DNA of 64,000 nt from Bacteroidota bacterium (GCA_947475165.1 CANJLD010000016.1:29574-93573), one strand, 5' to 3'; numbered from the stretch's first letter, positions 1-8,370 are shown. The notes: a model not told the origin generated them from the letters alone. A program made the numbers and translations.

Positions 1-122
1 ATATGAAGGCTTTCTTAGACCGTGCTAAGCCGAAGGATATCATTTTCATTGACGAAATTAAAGTTGTAGGACCTGATAAGCAACCAAGAAAATTAGGTCA
101 GATTGCATTTACTATTATCTAA
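1..122 (+). CDS. gldM: GldM (T9SS inner-membrane motor/periplasmic shaft protein), C-terminal end only
   Basis: The window opens inside this gene. The visible frame, from base 3 to the TAA at 120-122, encodes about 39 residues ending in the C-terminal beta-rich tail typical of GldM. The match is by recognition plus context, because gldN follows 10 bases later, the conserved gldK-gldL-gldM-gldN order of the type IX secretion core. In the known system GldM spans the inner membrane with GldL as a proton-driven motor, and its periplasmic part reaches the GldK/GldN ring. The 5' part lies outside the window, so length and start cannot be judged. Confidence 0.8.
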   Translation, partial: MKAFLDRAKPKDIIFIDEIKVVGPDKQPRKLGQIAFTII

Positions 123-132
123 AAACAGAACC

Positions 133-957
133 ATGTTTAAGAAAGGAAAATTTGTATTCGCTGCGCTTCTGCTAATGTTTGCAGGCGTTGCTTTTGCCCA
201 AGAACCATTGGATGGTGCATGGGTAAAAACCACTACCAAAGAGAAGGATGTAATTCCTTACGACTACATTCGTGAAGCGGATGTGTTTTGGGCAAAGCGT
301 ATTTGGAGAATGATTGATGTGCGCGAGAAAATGAACTTACCGTTCAAATATCCTCAGCAGCCGTTGATTGAAATTCTTCATACTGCTGCTAAGAACGGTG
401 AATTGACCGTTTATGACCCATCGGTAGTGGATGCAGACCAGTTTAAACAGGTAATGAGTGTAGAAGATGTGAAAAAGCTCGGAACCCGTGTAGATACAGT
501 AATGCAGATTAACCCGATTACTTTGGAAGAAGAGCAGGTGATTCAAAAGAACGACCTTACCTGGGATAAGATTGTAAAGTATCGTGTTAAGGAAGACTGG
601 TTTTTTGATGAAGAAACTTCGACTATGATGTGCCGCGTTATTGGTATTGCACCTATTATGGAAGACTTTGATGCATCGGGTAACTACCGTGGAGATATGA
701 CTATGTATTGGTTGTATTACCCGGATCTTCGTCCTATTCTTGCTAAGTATGAAGTGTTTAACCCGAAGAACGATGCAGTGCGCATGAGCTGGGAAGATAT
801 TTTTGAAGCGCGTTTGTTCGAAAGCTATATTTACAAAGAAAGCAACGTGCATGACCGTAATATTCAAGAATACGCTACCGGTATAGATGCGTTATTGGAA
901 AGTGACCGTGTTAAATACGAGAACTTTAACTTTGAGCATGACCTTTGGAATTATTAG
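133..957 (+). CDS. gldN: GldN, T9SS/gliding periplasmic ring protein
   Basis: A 274-residue protein of the GldN/PorN family, which with GldK/PorK forms the periplasmic ring of the type IX secretion system. Residues 1-23 form a signal peptide (MFKKGKF, hydrophobic core, AFAQ cleavage region). The mature protein has the family's opening (VIPYDYIREADVFWAKRIWR) and the aromatic, acidic WYLYYPDLRP-like and SWEDIFEARLFESYIYKESN-like regions. I chose ATG 133 because it starts directly at the signal peptide; a TTG at 103 would add ten residues overlapping gldM. It lies 10 bases after gldM and is followed by a strong terminator, so it is probably the last gene of the gldKLMN operon. Confidence 0.93.
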   Translation: MFKKGKFVFAALLLMFAGVAFAQEPLDGAWVKTTTKEKDVIPYDYIREADVFWAKRIWRMIDVREKMNLPFKYPQQPLIEILHTAAKNGELTVYDPSVVDADQFKQVMSVEDVKKLGTRVDTVMQINPITLEEEQVIQKNDLTWDKIVKYRVKEDWFFDEETSTMMCRVIGIAPIMEDFDASGNYRGDMTMYWLYYPDLRPILAKYEVFNPKNDAVRMSWEDIFEARLFESYIYKESNVHDRNIQEYATGIDALLESDRVKYENFNFEHDLWNY

Positions 958-985
958 AATCTATCCCTTAAGAGATAGTAAATAC

Positions 986-1025
986 AAAAGCCTTCCGAGA
1001 TTTTCGGGAGGCTTTTTTGTTTTTG
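986..1025 (+). terminator. Rho-independent terminator after gldN
   Basis: The inverted arms AAGCCTTCCGA (988-998) and TCGGGAGGCTT (1004-1014) form an 11-bp stem with one G-U pair, followed by a T-rich run (gcttttttgttttt). It sits 30 bases after the gldN stop. The same AAAAGCCTTCC-type arm recurs in the terminator at 32481-32515. Confidence 0.88.
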
Positions 1026-1100
1026 CCTCGCCCTCAACCCCTCTCAATAATCTATCCATAGAGGCTAAGGGGCTTTGACAGCCGGTTTTTGCTTAACTTA

Positions 1101-1505
1101 ATGGCATTGCGTATAACACCAACAACGGCAAAAATGTACTTAGAGAAGGACAGTTTTGCTATCAAGGACATACAATTGACTTTCGAGGATACCAAAATGA
1201 CTTTCGATGGGTTACAATTGACCTTCGAGGACACCAAAATGACTTTCGAGGGGTTATAATAGACCTTCGAGGACACCAAAATGAGTTTCGAGGGGTTACA
1301 ATTGAAATTAGAGGGCTTACAATTGAGCTTAGAGAGGCTCATATTGAAATTAGAGCGGTTGATGTTGGTTGCGCTCAAACAGCTTTTAGTTTACTCACTA
1401 TCATATTTATTTTTCAAAGGAGTTCGTGAATCCATTTGCTCTGTTTATTTTAAAGGAAGCAAATGGATTTTTAACGCTCCACTACATAAAATTTTTAACG
1501 TCTAA
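1101..1505 (+). pseudogene. Decayed heptad-repeat ORF with two adjacent in-frame stops
   Basis: One frame from ATG 1101 to TAA 1503-1505 encodes a short head, then about ten 7-residue repeats, then a hydrophobic tail. The repeats pass from TFEDTKM/TFDGLQL-type units to leucine-rich, coiled-coil-like LQLKLEG, LQLSLER and LILKLER units. The frame is broken by TAA 1257-1259 and TAG 1260-1262. Comparison with the neighbouring repeats, which read CAA TTG at that place, shows that two point changes made both stops (CAA to TAA, TTG to TAG). What remains intact is a 52-residue head and, from ATG 1281, a 74-codon tail. A related intact ORF lies at 32109-32459. I recognise no function. The opposite strand is also open (1052-1378), but I take that as a by-product of a repeat length divisible by three. 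Confidence 0.5.
1170..1370 (+). repeat. Tandem 21/42-bp direct repeats
   Basis: Units of about 42 bases alternate a ttcgaggacaccaaaatgac half and a tttcgaggggttacaattga half. Roughly five 42-bp units are visible, the first ones nearly identical and the last ones diverged. Each 21-bp half encodes one heptad of the ORF at 1101-1505. There are no spacers, so this is not a CRISPR array. Confidence 0.85.
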
Positions 1506-1593
1506 ATACTCAAGGGCGGAGGGAAATACAAACTGTGCTGCCGAAGTTTCGGAAGGCTGAAAAAGAGGGGTGTTCTTAAATGAAAAGGAAGTT

Positions 1594-1601
1594 TAGATTT
1601 G
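1594..1601 (+). promoter_or_regulatory. Candidate Bacteroidota -7 box upstream of mrr-like gene
   Basis: TAGATTTG matches the Bacteroidota -7 consensus TAnnTTTG exactly and ends 16 bases before the ATG of the Mrr-like gene. No good TTG-type -33 element is seen at the usual spacing, so this is only a candidate. Confidence 0.35.
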
Positions 1602-1617
1602 GCGATAAATCAACTAC

Positions 1618-2535
1618 ATGGCAAAAGAATTATCACCCTCACGTAAAGTTGCTGCAAAAGCTTTATTCAGTGCGTTTAAAGTCCTTAAAGAAAATGGTGG
1701 AAGTATGCGAGGTCTGGACGTAGTTGAAAAATTACGCAAGACAATTGAATTTAATGAATGGGAAAGCCACCGTTATGAAAAGACAGGCTACATCCGCTGG
1801 GAATCTATTCTACATTTTTTTACGATTGATTGCATTAAGGCTGGCTTCATGCAGAAAAGTAAAGGGTTGTGGACATTAACTCCGGAGGGAGAAGCTGCAA
1901 TGAAGTTAGGTCAAGATGGAATGCTGCAGGCAGCGAATAAAGCTTATAGAGCATGGAGAGAAAAGACGAAACCTGATGAAGAAGATAAAGACATAGTGAG
2001 CGGTGAAGCAGAAACAAAAGAGGAAACGTTTGAACAAAAGCAAAAAGCACTTATTGGACAGTACGAAGACCAAGCCTATAAAGGACTAAGAGATTATATT
2101 CTCAATAAAAATCCTTACGAATTTCAAGACTTGGTTGCCGCTTTACTTTCTTCGATGGGTTATTTCATTTCTTTAGTATCTCCTAAATGCAGAGATGGTG
2201 GAATTGACATTATTGCGTACACTGACCCATTGGGGACGAAGCAACCCCGAATTATTGTACAAGTGAAACACCGTCCAGATGCAAGTATTTCCTCAGACGA
2301 TATTCAAAGATTAAGCGGCACAATGAAGCGTGAAACGGATGTAGGAATATTTGTGACCAGTGGTGACTTTAGCCAACCGGCAAAATCAGAGGCAAGGCTT
2401 TCAGGAAAACACATTGAGTTAATCGACTTCAATCGTTTTATTGTGTTATGGACTCAGTACTACGACAAGATGAAAGATGAAACAAAATATATGCTGCCTT
2501 TGCATCCAATTTATTTTTTGGGAAGTAATGAGTAG
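1618..2535 (+). CDS. mrr: Mrr-type restriction endonuclease (type IV-like)
   Basis: A 305-residue protein of the Mrr family, which cleaves modified DNA. Residues 10-105 form an Mrr-N-like winged-helix specificity region and 106-150 a charged linker. Residues 155-285 form an Mrr catalytic domain of the PD-(D/E)xK fold. Visible catalytic features are E169 in YEFQDLVAALL, D193 and D197 in RDGGIDIIA, and the Q215-x-K217 variant motif in VQVKHR, which is characteristic of Mrr. The length is typical (E. coli Mrr is about 304). The ATG at 1618 has a weak ribosome-binding site. A small zinc-ribbon gene follows 11 bases later, suggesting one unit. No methyltransferase lies nearby, which fits a stand-alone methylation-dependent nuclease. 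It sits beside a decayed repeat ORF and a REP-like palindrome and lacks the host's frequent ACCGGT motif, so acquisition by transfer is plausible (inference). Confidence 0.9.
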   Translation: MAKELSPSRKVAAKALFSAFKVLKENGGSMRGLDVVEKLRKTIEFNEWESHRYEKTGYIRWESILHFFTIDCIKAGFMQKSKGLWTLTPEGEAAMKLGQDGMLQAANKAYRAWREKTKPDEEDKDIVSGEAETKEETFEQKQKALIGQYEDQAYKGLRDYILNKNPYEFQDLVAALLSSMGYFISLVSPKCRDGGIDIIAYTDPLGTKQPRIIVQVKHRPDASISSDDIQRLSGTMKRETDVGIFVTSGDFSQPAKSEARLSGKHIELIDFNRFIVLWTQYYDKMKDETKYMLPLHPIYFLGSNE

Positions 2536-2546
2536 GGAAATAAGCT

Positions 2547-2747
2547 ATGCAAGTAGAATACGACACATATAAAGAACTTGATTTTACCTGCAATAAATGC
2601 GGGTGGCAAGGTAAGGGTAGCGAATTAAGCGATGGCGATTTTAGCGAGGAACATTGTATAGGTGATTTAGATTGCCCTAAGTGCTTTGACCATATTGGCT
2701 TTTGGCAAGCACCCTTAATAGATAAAAGTAAAAAGGATAAGAAATGA
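2547..2747 (+). CDS. Small zinc-ribbon protein linked to mrr
   Basis: A 66-residue protein with two Cys-x2-Cys knuckles, C15/C18 (CNKCGWQG) and C43/C46 (CPKCFDHIGF), separated by an acidic loop. This is a typical zinc-ribbon layout, with a lysine-rich C-terminus. AGGG lies 8-12 bases before the ATG, and the gene starts 11 bases after the Mrr-like stop, so the two are probably co-transcribed. It could be a DNA- or protein-binding partner of the nuclease or an unrelated passenger. I do not recognise the family. Confidence 0.7.
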   Translation: MQVEYDTYKELDFTCNKCGWQGKGSELSDGDFSEEHCIGDLDCPKCFDHIGFWQAPLIDKSKKDKK

Positions 2748-2843
2748 ACCTTTGCTCGGCATCTTGTATTGGCTGTTCGGGTTAGCGCTTGGAGCGGAAA
2801 TCCTTTTTTGCTTTTAGCGTAAAGAAATCTTTTTGTAATTAGG

Positions 2844-2872
2844 GTATTGCTTCGCGGAGCCTCGCAATGACG
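2844..2872. repeat. REP-like imperfect palindrome
   Basis: Arms ATTGCTTCGCGGAG and CTCGCAAT form an imperfect palindrome of the widespread CATTGCGAGG...GAAGCAAT type found as interspersed repeats in many bacterial genomes. It lies in the 226-base gap between the zinc-ribbon gene and the converging minus-strand gene. The rest of the gap holds nothing I can identify. Confidence 0.55.
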
Positions 2873-2973
2873 TTTGGACGGGAGCAAAAAAGATTGCAGC
2901 GTAAAGCGCGCCCGCCTGCTTTGAGGCGGAACCCCATTATGCTTTTAGATAAGAGTGCGGATTTTGTGTTGGT

Positions 2974-5115
2974 TTAATTTTCCTGTTCAACCATGCGGTT
3001 GTAGGTTTTTATGAAGATGGCACCGAGGTTTTTGTGCGGGGGGATGTAGTCGAGGAAACGTTCGTAGGCTTTGGGGTTGGTTTTTACGGTTATTTCTAAA
3101 TCGTTCCAGAGTTTTTGCCATTCTACATCTTCGCCCCGGTTGATGTATTCGGCCATGAGTTTGAGCATGGGGTTGTTGACGAACATGGTGCCTATTTGCT
3201 TGCTGGAAATAATGCTGGCCTCGGAAGATTTTTCGATGATGGAGGAGATGCTGTGATAGCCACCGCAGGAGCCGAGGACAAAAATTTGTGTGTCGTCTTT
3301 TATTTTCTCGATAGTTTTTGAGGCGTAGTAGCTGTGGCCGCGGTGCACGAGGACGTTGGGTTCGTAAAAATTATCGGTGAAGATTTTTTCGAGGCGCGCC
3401 TGACCGTCATATTCGTTTTTAGGCTTGTTGGCAAAAATATTTACATCGCGCCCGTGCTTTGATTTAATGATTATATAAATGCCGGAGTCGACAACCGCCC
3501 AGTTGGAATCGGTGAATGTTTTTTTGAAGGCGGAGAAAGAAGCATCGCCATCTTCATCGTCATAAAAATAAATGAGCCACCGGTTGACGCTGTCGCGCGC
3601 AAATAGTTTTGAACTACGAATGCGGTCAAATTCAGGGAGCGCATATTGTTTGGAAACGGAAGCAAACCAGTTTTGGTTGGTGAGGTTTCGCTCTACAAAT
3701 AAATTGGAGAACAAGCCATAAAGTGCCATGCCGTGAAAATCGTTTTTAGCATGGAGGCGGATGTATTCGTATTTAATGGCACCGCGCAGAATACGGAGTA
3801 CGAGCGAATCGGTAATGCTTCCGAAGGCATCGGCTACCTGCACTGCCTGCGATAAATCGTTGTATTGCTCGAGACCGCTGGCGAATTTTACCATGAGGAG
3901 TTGCTGATGCAACTGGCTCATGCTGCCGAGAAACTCGCTTAGCTTGCCAAAGCCGGCACTCATTTTTATAAATGTGCGGAATTTATTATCGCCTACAGAT
4001 TTCAAAAAATCGAAACCGGACTGGTCGCCCATTTTTATCATCATGCGGTTAAAGAGTCCGTTGAAGGTGGAAGTGAAAATTTCTTCTTCGCTGTAAATCA
4101 TGAGGGTGTAAAGTTCCTGCGGGGTGAAATCTTCGATGGAGGCAAAGCGGAGTTCGTCCTTCTCGTTATGCAAATCGTTTATTACGCGCACAAACTTTAA
4201 GGCATATATCTGCAATTCGTCTTCGAGCGAGTGTGAGGCGAGCGGATTTTTGCGTGCGCGTATATTCAGCATTGACCTTAAATACTTTTGCGGATTGTTG
4301 CCGATGGCATCGGCTTTTTCCATGGTGAGTTTACCTTTTACGATATCGTCAAGCAGGGTAAATGCGTTTGACTTGCGGCTGTATTTTTCTTTTATCTGCA
4401 GAATGATTTTTATGGCAGTGTCGTTACTCTTTTGGAGGGCTTTAAAAATATCGTCTTTGGGGTTGAAGTAGCGTTTTACCTTTACCGGTGCAATTTTTGC
4501 GGCTTCTTCTATTACATGCAGGGAGTAGTTGCGTGAAGCATAGCCATCGTAATTGATGAAAACCAAATCGGGGCGGTATTGCACAGCAAAAATTAAAAAT
4601 GAATCGGCACAGGTTTCGTTTTTAAAAATACCGATGGTGTTAAACGATAGCGGAATGTTTGCGGATAAGTAGCTGTAGAGTTTGTGTTGCTGAATAGCAT
4701 TCAGTTCTCCGAGAATAAAACGGAATATATTATCGAAGCGTTTTACATTGTAGATGGTCCGGTTGTTTATTCTGCGAAGGTGCAGGTAAACTGTTTCGCG
4801 AATGGGCTTGCGCTTAGCTTCATCAAATTTCGGACTCTCCACCAATCGTTGAATAGAATCAATGAGTTTGAAGTAAACCCGCCCAGCATAAGCCGAAAGT
4901 GCGGAATCATCTAAGTCAACTTTGCCGTCTTGCTTATCGTCAAACAAATCAATCTTGTCTTGAAAGTCATCAATGTAGTAATCGCCCTTTTTTATGTTGC
5001 TTTTGGTGAGCGTGGAGTCACCGATGGCGAAAATGTTTTGTGTGAACAGTAATAGCAGTAACCACAAAAATGTTTTTTGTGTGGTGCTAAATAATTTTTG
5101 AGACTGTCTGTTCAT
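2974..5115 (-). CDS. Secreted protein with C-terminal His/Cys domain, short paralogue
   Basis: A 713-residue protein starting with a signal peptide (residues about 10-31, LWLLLLLFTQNIFA). About residues 40-430 form an alpha-helical module also found twice in the upstream neighbour; marker segments are LLDDIVKGKLTMEKADAIGNNP and FTPQELYTLMIYSEEEIFTSTFNGLFNRMM. The last 130 residues carry HRGHSYY (H591, H594) at the end of one hydrophobic strand and VLGSCGGY (C617) at the end of the next, then SSKQIGT, DYIPPHKNLGAIFIKTY and the C-terminus. That His-strand-Cys order resembles clan CD cysteine peptidases (caspase, gingipain, CHAT), but this is an inference from motif layout. ATG 5113-5115 directly abuts the stop of the upstream gene, indicating translational coupling. 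No T9SS sorting domain is visible. I do not recognise a named family. Confidence 0.75.
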   Translation of the reverse strand: MNRQSQKLFSTTQKTFLWLLLLLFTQNIFAIGDSTLTKSNIKKGDYYIDDFQDKIDLFDDKQDGKVDLDDSALSAYAGRVYFKLIDSIQRLVESPKFDEAKRKPIRETVYLHLRRINNRTIYNVKRFDNIFRFILGELNAIQQHKLYSYLSANIPLSFNTIGIFKNETCADSFLIFAVQYRPDLVFINYDGYASRNYSLHVIEEAAKIAPVKVKRYFNPKDDIFKALQKSNDTAIKIILQIKEKYSRKSNAFTLLDDIVKGKLTMEKADAIGNNPQKYLRSMLNIRARKNPLASHSLEDELQIYALKFVRVINDLHNEKDELRFASIEDFTPQELYTLMIYSEEEIFTSTFNGLFNRMMIKMGDQSGFDFLKSVGDNKFRTFIKMSAGFGKLSEFLGSMSQLHQQLLMVKFASGLEQYNDLSQAVQVADAFGSITDSLVLRILRGAIKYEYIRLHAKNDFHGMALYGLFSNLFVERNLTNQNWFASVSKQYALPEFDRIRSSKLFARDSVNRWLIYFYDDEDGDASFSAFKKTFTDSNWAVVDSGIYIIIKSKHGRDVNIFANKPKNEYDGQARLEKIFTDNFYEPNVLVHRGHSYYASKTIEKIKDDTQIFVLGSCGGYHSISSIIEKSSEASIISSKQIGTMFVNNPMLKLMAEYINRGEDVEWQKLWNDLEITVKTNPKAYERFLDYIPPHKNLGAIFIKTYNRMVEQEN

Positions 5116-8100
5116 TTAAACACCGAGTATTTTATAGTAAGCACGAATAAAAATTGCTCCCAGATTTTTGTTAGGCGGAATGTAGTCTCCGAAATACTGA
5201 TTGCCTCCAAGTTTATCGCGCATCTTCTCCCAAAAGTCATTCCACACTATATCTTTACCGTTGCGAATGTTTTCATTCAGCGCGTAAATCATTACATCGT
5301 TAACCGTTTTTGTGCCTATTTGCTTTGTGGAGATGATGTGCGCCTCGGGCGCGTTTTCTAAAGCAATAGAAAGTTTATAGAAGCCACCGCACGAGCCCAC
5401 GAAAATAAGTTTAGCAGAAGATGGAACTTTTTCGAGTGTTGACTCTGTATGAAAGCTGTGGCCGCGGTGAACAATTACCGTAGGGCTCAAATTTTTCTCT
5501 TTAAAATAAGCATCAATAGCATTGGTGCCATTTTCTTCAAACTCCGGTTTGTTTGCAAGAATTTCCACGTTCATTCCTTGCCTGGAAGAAATGCGCACGT
5601 AGCTGTTGCGGTCTTCTACATTCCATGCCCGTTGGTTTTTGTAGGTGTTGATGAAGTTGATATATGAGCTGCGGCCGTCATCATCGTTGTAGAAATACAT
5701 TTGCTCTACACAGTTCTTCCCGTTATTAAAAAGCTGCGAAGATGAAAGCGATGCCACCGGTAAGATTTTAAACTGCTGCGAAATCTTTTTATACCAGGTA
5801 TTTTCCGTTCGCGCATTGCCGGATATTACGCTTGATAAAACTCCGTAAATAGAAATGCCTATTTGGTTACTATCAGCCTTTACGCGCTCGTATTCCTTTT
5901 TAATATTTGCCTGAAGAACGGTGAGCAGTTGGTCATCGTTGATGTTAGAAACCGATTCGGCAATAAGAATTATACTGGAGAGGTCGTCTTGTTCCTGCTC
6001 TAAGTTAGAAGTGTATAAAACGAATAAATCGTTTTTTGCCTCGCCTGAAAATTTGGAGAGAAAATCTTTAATGGTTCCGAAGTTAGAGCAGAGTGAAATG
6101 AAATCGCGAAACTGATTGTAGTTGACCGATTTTAAAAATGCATCGCCATTATTAGCGGGCAGTTTTTGCATAAACCGGTTGAATAAGCCGGTGAAGGTGG
6201 AAGTGAAAACTTCATCGCGACCATACAACATCAGAAAATACAATTCGGCAGAACCAAAACCTTCTACGGAATAAAACGGCTGTGAACTACCGGTGGCAAT
6301 CTTGTCGTTTATCTCGCGGATGAAGCGCAAACTGTAGTCGCGCATTTCGCGGTCGATACTATAAGCTCCTACATATTTTGGCTGCGAAATAATTTTCACC
6401 ATTGCACTGAAAAGCTTGTTCGGCTCGGTGCTGATGGCAATGGCTTCCTTCGCATCAAGATTTCGGTTCATTATATCATCGAGCAATAAATACGGCTTGC
6501 TATGGTAGCCCAGCGCATCATTTATTTCCATTATTTTTTTAACGAAAGGGTTTTTGCTGTATTGCAAAATGTAATTAACCGGATGCTTCGAATTATACAA
6601 ATAGCGCTTTAACGAAAGCGGTGCATTGGTGGCGCACTGCTCGAGAATTTTTAAGCTGTAACGTTTCTGTTTGTAAGCATCAATTTTCTTGAACAATTCA
6701 TCGGGCTCTTTGCGTGCTGCATAGAGCAGAATTTCTTCGGCATAATCTTTTTCTATGAACGAAGGAAAGTTTTGCAGCGTTTGCAGAATATTTTTTTTGA
6801 GCGAAATAATTGTGCGGGTGCGTACGTCTAAGTAAATTTCTATTGGTTCAACAACCGGTTCTGGTATAGGAACGGGAACAATGTCAGGTTTAGTTTCTTC
6901 TACCTTAACTTCTTCTGCAACAACAGTTGTGCTTTCGGTGGTGATGAGGAGGGGTTTGTTTTCTACCCACTCTTTCATCTTTTCCGGTTTTGCAATGCCC
7001 GGTTCTTCGCTCAGGGTATCGCTGGCAACTGCTTTGGGCGCATGTGCTTTTGTAATTTCGTTCAGCGCACGGTCTTCCGGTTCGCTATTGGTTGCCGGGT
7101 TATCTTTTGCAAAGGTTTTAAACGGAGGGAAGAGATTTTCTTTTTCCTCAAGCGAAGAAAGAGCTAGCAGATAATCTTTCTTGTCATCATCCACCACGCT
7201 CAGTATTTTTTCGAGAATTTCGTTTTTATCGCAATGAATAATCAGTTCTTTCAATCTCGATTTATCGAGCGATGCCAGCATGATACTGCTTACAGGAATG
7301 CCGGTTGATTGTTTCTTGAGCATTTCAATTAATGCCTGGAATGTTTTAGTGGTAGTTTCCTTGTAGCCATAACTCAGCAATACAAACATTTCTTCGGGCG
7401 TGTATTTTTTAAATGCCGTATAATAATAGCTCGCATTGAATGCATCCTGATTTATTTTGCGCACAGCATCGATGCAATAAATGTCCAGATAACGGTAAAT
7501 AGAGAAGGTGACGTTGGCTTCGTATTTCATAGATAACTGCACCAACAAACGGAATAACTGGTCGGGATTATTGCCGATGGAGTCTGCGGCTTCAAGCGAA
7601 ATGTTATTGCTTACTATTTCATCTAACAGCAAGTAGGCGCGCGAACGTTGACCGAACCGGTTGTATATCTCAAAAGATTTTCGCACAAACAATTCTTTGC
7701 TCTGTCGCAAAATATTGCTCACTGGTCCTGCACTACTGTAATAGCGTTTGGCTGATTCCGGTGCAAGTTTTACAGCCTTCTCTAAAAGACGAAGAGCAAA
7801 CTTGCGATCATCAAATTCTTCGGTGTAGCGGAAGATATCATCGGGATGGTCGGTGAGATAATCTGTAAGAAAATCTTCGGCAATTGTATCGCTTGGAATC
7901 AAACGTGTTGCCTTGATGGAGAAAGCCGAATAGCGTTTAATGTTTCGGAGCAACTCATCTTTCTGGTCCCACTCAATCATGGAAGGGTAATAGCTGAGCA
8001 CAGCCAAATATGTTCCAGATTTTAAATAGCTATCGGAATAATACCGGTTGACGTTGGTGAGGAAAATTTGCAACCGCTTTAAATAAAGATTGCGTCTGTC

Positions 8101-8370
8101 TTTATCTACATCTTGTGCCAACACAAATTTTGTAATGCTGTCAATTAGGTTGAACAAGCGGCTGTCGGCACTTTTATAATCGTTGGCGATGCGGCTTTTT
8201 TCAAAACTAATTCGCTGGAGTAAAATGCTTTTTTCCGATTCAAATAAATCAATAGTAGAATCTGCTTGAACGCGCATGCCTGCCATCACGTTAGTAGTGA
8301 ATAGAAATGCAAGAAACAAGAATGCTATTTTTCGAAACGCGGACAATTTATTTTCTAATAGATTTGGCAA
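5116..8370 (-). CDS. Secreted protein with duplicated helical module and C-terminal His/Cys domain, long paralogue
   Basis: A 1084-residue protein with a signal peptide (about residues 12-31, FRKIAFLFLAFLFTTNVMAG). It contains two copies of the helical module seen once in the next gene: copy one about 40-415 (LLDEIVSNNISLEAADSIGNN) and copy two about 513-840 (LLDDIMNRNLDAKEAIAIST). They are joined by a Pro/Glu/Val-rich linker at about 420-512. The C-terminal domain repeats the paralogue's motifs: HRGHSFH (H968, H971), FVGSCGGF (C994), STKQIGT and DYIPPNKNLGAIFIRAY. The H-to-C spacing is identical (26) in both proteins, which supports a conserved active site of caspase/CHAT-like type, an inference. 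Its stop (5116-5118) touches the start of the shorter paralogue, so the pair forms one transcript. I do not recognise a characterised family. Confidence 0.75.
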   Translation of the reverse strand: MPNLLENKLSAFRKIAFLFLAFLFTTNVMAGMRVQADSTIDLFESEKSILLQRISFEKSRIANDYKSADSRLFNLIDSITKFVLAQDVDKDRRNLYLKRLQIFLTNVNRYYSDSYLKSGTYLAVLSYYPSMIEWDQKDELLRNIKRYSAFSIKATRLIPSDTIAEDFLTDYLTDHPDDIFRYTEEFDDRKFALRLLEKAVKLAPESAKRYYSSAGPVSNILRQSKELFVRKSFEIYNRFGQRSRAYLLLDEIVSNNISLEAADSIGNNPDQLFRLLVQLSMKYEANVTFSIYRYLDIYCIDAVRKINQDAFNASYYYTAFKKYTPEEMFVLLSYGYKETTTKTFQALIEMLKKQSTGIPVSSIMLASLDKSRLKELIIHCDKNEILEKILSVVDDDKKDYLLALSSLEEKENLFPPFKTFAKDNPATNSEPEDRALNEITKAHAPKAVASDTLSEEPGIAKPEKMKEWVENKPLLITTESTTVVAEEVKVEETKPDIVPVPIPEPVVEPIEIYLDVRTRTIISLKKNILQTLQNFPSFIEKDYAEEILLYAARKEPDELFKKIDAYKQKRYSLKILEQCATNAPLSLKRYLYNSKHPVNYILQYSKNPFVKKIMEINDALGYHSKPYLLLDDIMNRNLDAKEAIAISTEPNKLFSAMVKIISQPKYVGAYSIDREMRDYSLRFIREINDKIATGSSQPFYSVEGFGSAELYFLMLYGRDEVFTSTFTGLFNRFMQKLPANNGDAFLKSVNYNQFRDFISLCSNFGTIKDFLSKFSGEAKNDLFVLYTSNLEQEQDDLSSIILIAESVSNINDDQLLTVLQANIKKEYERVKADSNQIGISIYGVLSSVISGNARTENTWYKKISQQFKILPVASLSSSQLFNNGKNCVEQMYFYNDDDGRSSYINFINTYKNQRAWNVEDRNSYVRISSRQGMNVEILANKPEFEENGTNAIDAYFKEKNLSPTVIVHRGHSFHTESTLEKVPSSAKLIFVGSCGGFYKLSIALENAPEAHIISTKQIGTKTVNDVMIYALNENIRNGKDIVWNDFWEKMRDKLGGNQYFGDYIPPNKNLGAIFIRAYYKILGV

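Noticed and set aside
103..132. Upstream TTG start for gldN
   Set aside because: It would add ten residues before a normal signal peptide and overlap gldM; ATG 133 fits better.
337..867. 176-codon antisense frame inside gldN
   Set aside because: It lies wholly within a confidently assigned conserved gene and has no protein-like features.
1170..1370. CRISPR-like array
   Set aside because: The units are contiguous coding heptads without unique spacers, and no cas genes are nearby.
2438..2887. Minus-strand frame over the end of mrr and the zinc-ribbon gene
   Set aside because: It overlaps two better-supported genes and a REP-like palindrome, and its composition is not protein-like.
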